37,842 bases of DNA, taken from positions 1 through 37,842 of the forward strand of contig JAFUOX010000007.1 in assembly GCA_017481725.1 (NCBI GenBank), read 5' to 3'. A program made the translations under genes and the position numbers. This DNA comes from Kiritimatiellia bacterium. Its GTDB lineage: Bacteria > Verrucomicrobiota > Kiritimatiellia > RFP12 > UBA3636. The notes under the pieces were generated by a model. The model ran no database searches and had not been told where the DNA came from. It saw nothing but the letters and a program-made list of their open reading frames with translations. Within the stretch, counting starts at the first letter, position 1. Each line of letters starts with the position of its first letter. Of this stretch, positions 36,148 through 37,842 are shown in pieces.

Positions 36148-36176
36148 TTGACTTCTGAATCTCAATATGAAATAAT
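36148..36176 (+). promoter_or_regulatory. Promoter of cassette copy 2
   Basis: TTGACT (36148-36153), 17 bases, AATAAT (36171-36176), identical to copy 1 including the flanking TGAATCT/AGATTCA inverted repeat. Confidence 0.6.
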
Positions 36177-36230
36177 GAATGCAGATTCAAGAAAAGAAAA
36201 GGCATTCACAATTAAAGGGAAGGACAAGCT

Positions 36231-36599
36231 ATGAAGAAGACAACATTAATCGCAACAATCTGTGCAATTACAATTCTAGCAGCACCAGCAACAACATACG
36301 CACGTGATAATACTGGTGCAATCGTTGGTTCAATCTTTGGAGCTATCGTTGGTATTGCTGCGGCTGACAATGGTAACGATGCTCTCATCACTGCTCCTGT
36401 AAGTGCTGCTGTTGGTGGCTTAATCGGGGCTGCAATAGATTCAAGCAATGATCATCATGATCATCATGTGGTTGTACATCATGCTCCAAGCCCTAAGCCT
36501 AAACATCATGTACGTCCACAACACAGACCTCAACCAAGACCTCGCCCACAGCCAAAACCTAAACACAACAAAAAACCACCTCACCGTGGCAGAAGATAA
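36231..36599 (+). CDS. Small secreted glycine-zipper, His/Pro-rich protein, copy 2
   Basis: A 122-residue paralogue of the protein at 32674, differing at three residues (Val to Ile, Ser to Asn, Gly to Ser, all in the glycine-zipper region and its end). Signal peptide, histidine cluster and basic Pro-rich tail are identical. Six of nine coding changes are silent, which suggests that both copies are kept as protein-coding genes. It has its own strong terminator. Confidence 0.82.
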   Translation: MKKTTLIATICAITILAAPATTYARDNTGAIVGSIFGAIVGIAAADNGNDALITAPVSAAVGGLIGAAIDSSNDHHDHHVVVHHAPSPKPKHHVRPQHRPQPRPRPQPKPKHNKKPPHRGRR

Positions 36600-36630
36600 T
36601 TCTAAGATATAAACACGGCTGTTAAGTAAA

Positions 36631-36670
36631 AAAATCTTCGCTGAAGCACATAGTCTTCGGCGAAGATTTT
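36631..36670 (+). terminator. Long-stem terminator of cassette copy 2
   Basis: AAAATCTTCGCTGAAG (36631-36646) pairs with CTTCGGCGAAGATTTT (36655-36670), 16 bp with one G-U pair, and an 8-base loop. A U-rich tail ends in the stem itself and ACTTATTTAT follows. Confidence 0.85.
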
Positions 36671-36684
36671 ACTTATTTATACAC

Positions 36685-36828
36685 TTATAAAATATCTATC
36701 ATTTCTCCATTGAGTGCTTTATTCATACTTCTGACAGCACAAAATTTTCCACACATCGAACAGCTCTCCTCTATCTCAGGTTTTCGACTATCTCGTATAT
36801 TTTTTGCTGTAGTTGGTGAAAAGACAAA
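36685..36828 (-). pseudogene. thiC: C-terminal remnant of thiC (phosphomethylpyrimidine synthase)
   Basis: Reading the minus strand gives 47 sense codons up to TAA at 36685-36687. They include AKNIRDSRKPEIEES, then CSMCGKFCAVRSMNKAL near the end. CxxC...C in this setting is the C-terminal [4Fe-4S] signature of ThiC, the radical SAM enzyme making the pyrimidine half of thiamine; here the spacing is C-x2-C-x3-C. An in-frame TAG at 36829-36831 lies upstream and the rest of ThiC, about 400 residues or more, is absent. It is therefore a broken fragment. The break coincides with one end of a 14-base imperfect inverted repeat. Recognition is from motif memory, not a search. Confidence 0.72.
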
Positions 36829-36868
36829 CTAAATGCAACGCCTTTCTAAGCTGTGCGTTGTATTTAGT
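36828..36868. repeat. Imperfect 14-bp inverted repeat at the thiC breakpoint
   Basis: ACTAAATGCAACGC (36828-36841) and GCGTTGTATTTAGT (36855-36868) pair with one mismatch (or G-U) around a 13-base loop. TGCATTTAGT, the reverse of the left arm's core, recurs at 36964-36973. It could be an element end or a regulatory hairpin. Confidence 0.5.
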
Positions 36869-37047
36869 CTGTTAAACTGGCTAGCCGCATTTACTTTGTC
36901 TATTGACCTAGAGTAAACAAAAAAACACGGTTTAATTTGTAAAACTATATATACCTATTTGGGTGCATTTAGTCGCACAATAGAGCTTTTACTTTTGCGG
37001 GCTCATTAAAAACACTACTTAAACGATATAATAAAGAACCAAAACTT
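36869..37047. other. Non-coding, decayed-looking spacer
   Basis: No ORF or RNA gene is supported. I looked on the minus strand for more of ThiC and did not find it. Confidence 0.4.
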
Positions 37048-37248
37048 TTACAAGGTATTTCTTATTGACTTCAATGTGTGTAAAGTATGTTTCAGATAAG
37101 AATGAAGCTTTTGCTCTTTTTCTAATACTAGAGCAACCTCTTCAAATAAGGAAGCTTCGTTTTTAAATAAATAAATCAGTGCTTTATACCTAGCACTTGG
37201 AGGAAAAGAAGAATCAAGAGCAATACGTTTGGAATGAGCTTTAGAAAA
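37048..37248 (-). other. Unexplained 66-codon open stretch, possible gene remnant
   Basis: A minus-strand frame different from the 37176 gene is open from after a TGA (37249-37251) to TAA (37048-37050). It reads like real protein: ARYKALIYLFKNEASLFEEV and then EKEQKLHSYLKHTLHTL. No ATG, GTG or TTG start is seen. It overlaps the last 24 codons of the hypothetical protein upstream. It may be the true C-terminus of that protein after a frameshift, or the tail of a lost gene. Confidence 0.35.
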
Positions 37249-37583
37249 TCATAATAGGAAAAAGAAAAGAACTCACAAAATTTATCATATCCATTTTTAT
37301 TGTCATCTGGATTATCAAAATAATCACTTCCTTTATTTTTCCCTTCAAAGACATACTTATACAATGGTAGCAATTGTTTTTGTTCACTAGATATATCTAT
37401 ATTGTTATCAATAGCTATTAAATTATACTTTACGTCATAGATATTAAAAAGATGGATTAAATATCTTTTTACATCATTATCTGATAGGTTTTCCGCAAAG
37501 GATTTATTACCATAAAGATAACCGCAATAGTATGAAACCAAAAATAATGAAATTATTATTAAACAACAAACTTTTATTTTCAT
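37176..37583 (-). CDS. Small membrane protein of unknown function
   Basis: A 135-residue ORF with a hydrophobic N-terminal segment at about 4-24 (CLIIISLFLVSYYCGYLYG), a polar Asp/Asn/Lys-rich middle and a second hydrophobic segment at about 113-131 (LIPNVLLLILLFLQVLG). I recognise no family. The Shine-Dalgarno is weak (AGG eleven bases upstream). The C-terminal hydrophobic part overlaps another open frame (37048-37248), so the real 3' end may be frameshifted. Confidence 0.5.
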   Translation of the reverse strand: MKIKVCCLIIISLFLVSYYCGYLYGNKSFAENLSDNDVKRYLIHLFNIYDVKYNLIAIDNNIDISSEQKQLLPLYKYVFEGKNKGSDYFDNPDDNKNGYDKFCEFFSFSYYDFLKLIPNVLLLILLFLQVLGIKH

Positions 37584-37648
37584 TTTACTATATACCTATC
37601 TTGTTTATTATTACATGGATCACCTTTTATTTCCAATTTTTTAACTAA

Positions 37649-37842
37649 TTAAAATTCTACAATCTCGGAATAGTGAATGCCATCTGTTGAATATTCTTTC
37701 TCAATACTCATAATAGATCATTTCCCAATCTTATGATATTCGTTGAATAGTATTAAAGTAACATTCCACACATTATTTGTCTTAATGGCTTTAACATCTA
37801 CATCCCACATAAATTCATCAACATTTTTCCCGGAAAATGATA
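37649..37842 (-). pseudogene. Partial gene running off the window, with an in-frame TGA
   Basis: From the right edge a minus-strand frame reads 40 codons (SFSGKNVDEFMWDVD, later VWNVTLILFNEYHKIGK) to TGA at 37718-37720. The same frame then continues SIMSIEKEYSTDG to TAA at 37649-37651. The residue mix is protein-like on both sides. It could be a gene ending at the TGA or a longer gene with a nonsense mutation. I do not recognise the family. Confidence 0.45.

Larger units (their letters stand above)
36128..36603 (+). repeat. Direct repeat copy 2 (promoter plus small secreted gene)
   Basis: Second copy of the 476-base unit at 32571. Three differences lie upstream of the gene and nine within it, six of them synonymous. 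The flanking sequences and the terminators beyond each copy are unrelated. Confidence 0.95.

Noticed and set aside
32655..36448. Minus-strand 78-codon ORFs inside both cassette copies (32655-32891 and 36212-36448)
   Set aside because: Antisense to the small secreted gene, which has the promoter, ribosome site and signal peptide. Presence in both copies only reflects the duplication.
32674..36599. Cassette pair as insertion-sequence ends or a composite transposon
   Set aside because: No transposase, terminal inverted repeats or target-site duplication at the borders; the unit is just promoter plus gene.
37718..37720. TGA recoded as an amino acid
   Set aside because: hrpB ends with TGA at its expected C-terminus, so TGA is stop in this genome. 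No selenocysteine context was seen.
1..37842. CRISPR array, tRNA or rRNA genes, prophage, toxin-antitoxin or restriction system
   Set aside because: No regularly spaced repeats, cloverleaf-like sequences or recognisable genes of these kinds were found by reading both strands.

Overview
The window is low-GC bacterial chromosome from a Gram-negative anaerobe. It has an outer-membrane FadL-family protein, many signal peptides, an indolepyruvate:ferredoxin oxidoreductase and a rubredoxin. The best lineage marker is a double-length UvrA of about 1,779 residues with four ABC ATPase modules. That architecture is known from Chlamydia and suggests the PVC superphylum. The large secreted Calx-beta/LamG protein and the ThuA plus Gfo/Idh sugar genes would fit a gut-type Lentisphaerae or Verrucomicrobia relative. 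This placement is inference; there is no rRNA gene in the window.

Layout, left to right. (1) 160-7191, minus strand: a large secreted multidomain protein with an abrupt C-terminus, then alkaline phosphatase, a family 2 glycosyltransferase and a secreted SGNH esterase in one direction. (2) 7331-12677, minus: rubredoxin (too short for most ORF callers), then a tight unit transcribed gspF-like, lipoprotein, nth (endonuclease III), hrpB, with gaps of 2 to 15 bases. (3) 12923-16483: a secreted protein of unknown function, a FadL-type porin and a lone glycosyltransferase. (4) 16595-21559, minus: iorB, a phenylacetate-CoA ligase-like gene, an aminotransferase and iorA. Together these interconvert aromatic amino acids, aryl-pyruvates, aryl-acetyl-CoAs and aryl-acetates. 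(5) 21718-26850: a polysaccharide deacetylase (plus), then a large alpha/beta hydrolase, a YhcC-type radical SAM protein and an AAA/DUF4143 ATPase (all minus). (6) 27123-32462, minus: the double uvrA. (7) 32571-36603: two direct copies of a 476-bp cassette (promoter plus a small secreted His/Pro-rich protein), 97-98% identical. They flank a ThuA plus Gfo/Idh sugar operon and its divergent AraC regulator, which carries a one-base frameshift. (8) 36604-37842: a decayed tract with a C-terminal remnant of thiC, a two-TM hypothetical protein, an unexplained open reading stretch, and a partial gene with an in-frame TGA at the right edge.

I see no CRISPR array, tRNA, rRNA, integrase or transposase, and no recognisable defence system. 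The most unusual material is the right-hand 5 kb: the duplicated cassette, the broken AraC gene and the thiC remnant. Also notable are the twin palindromic operators upstream of the AAA ATPase and the ior/ligase operon, whose ligase type suggests arylacetate assimilation.
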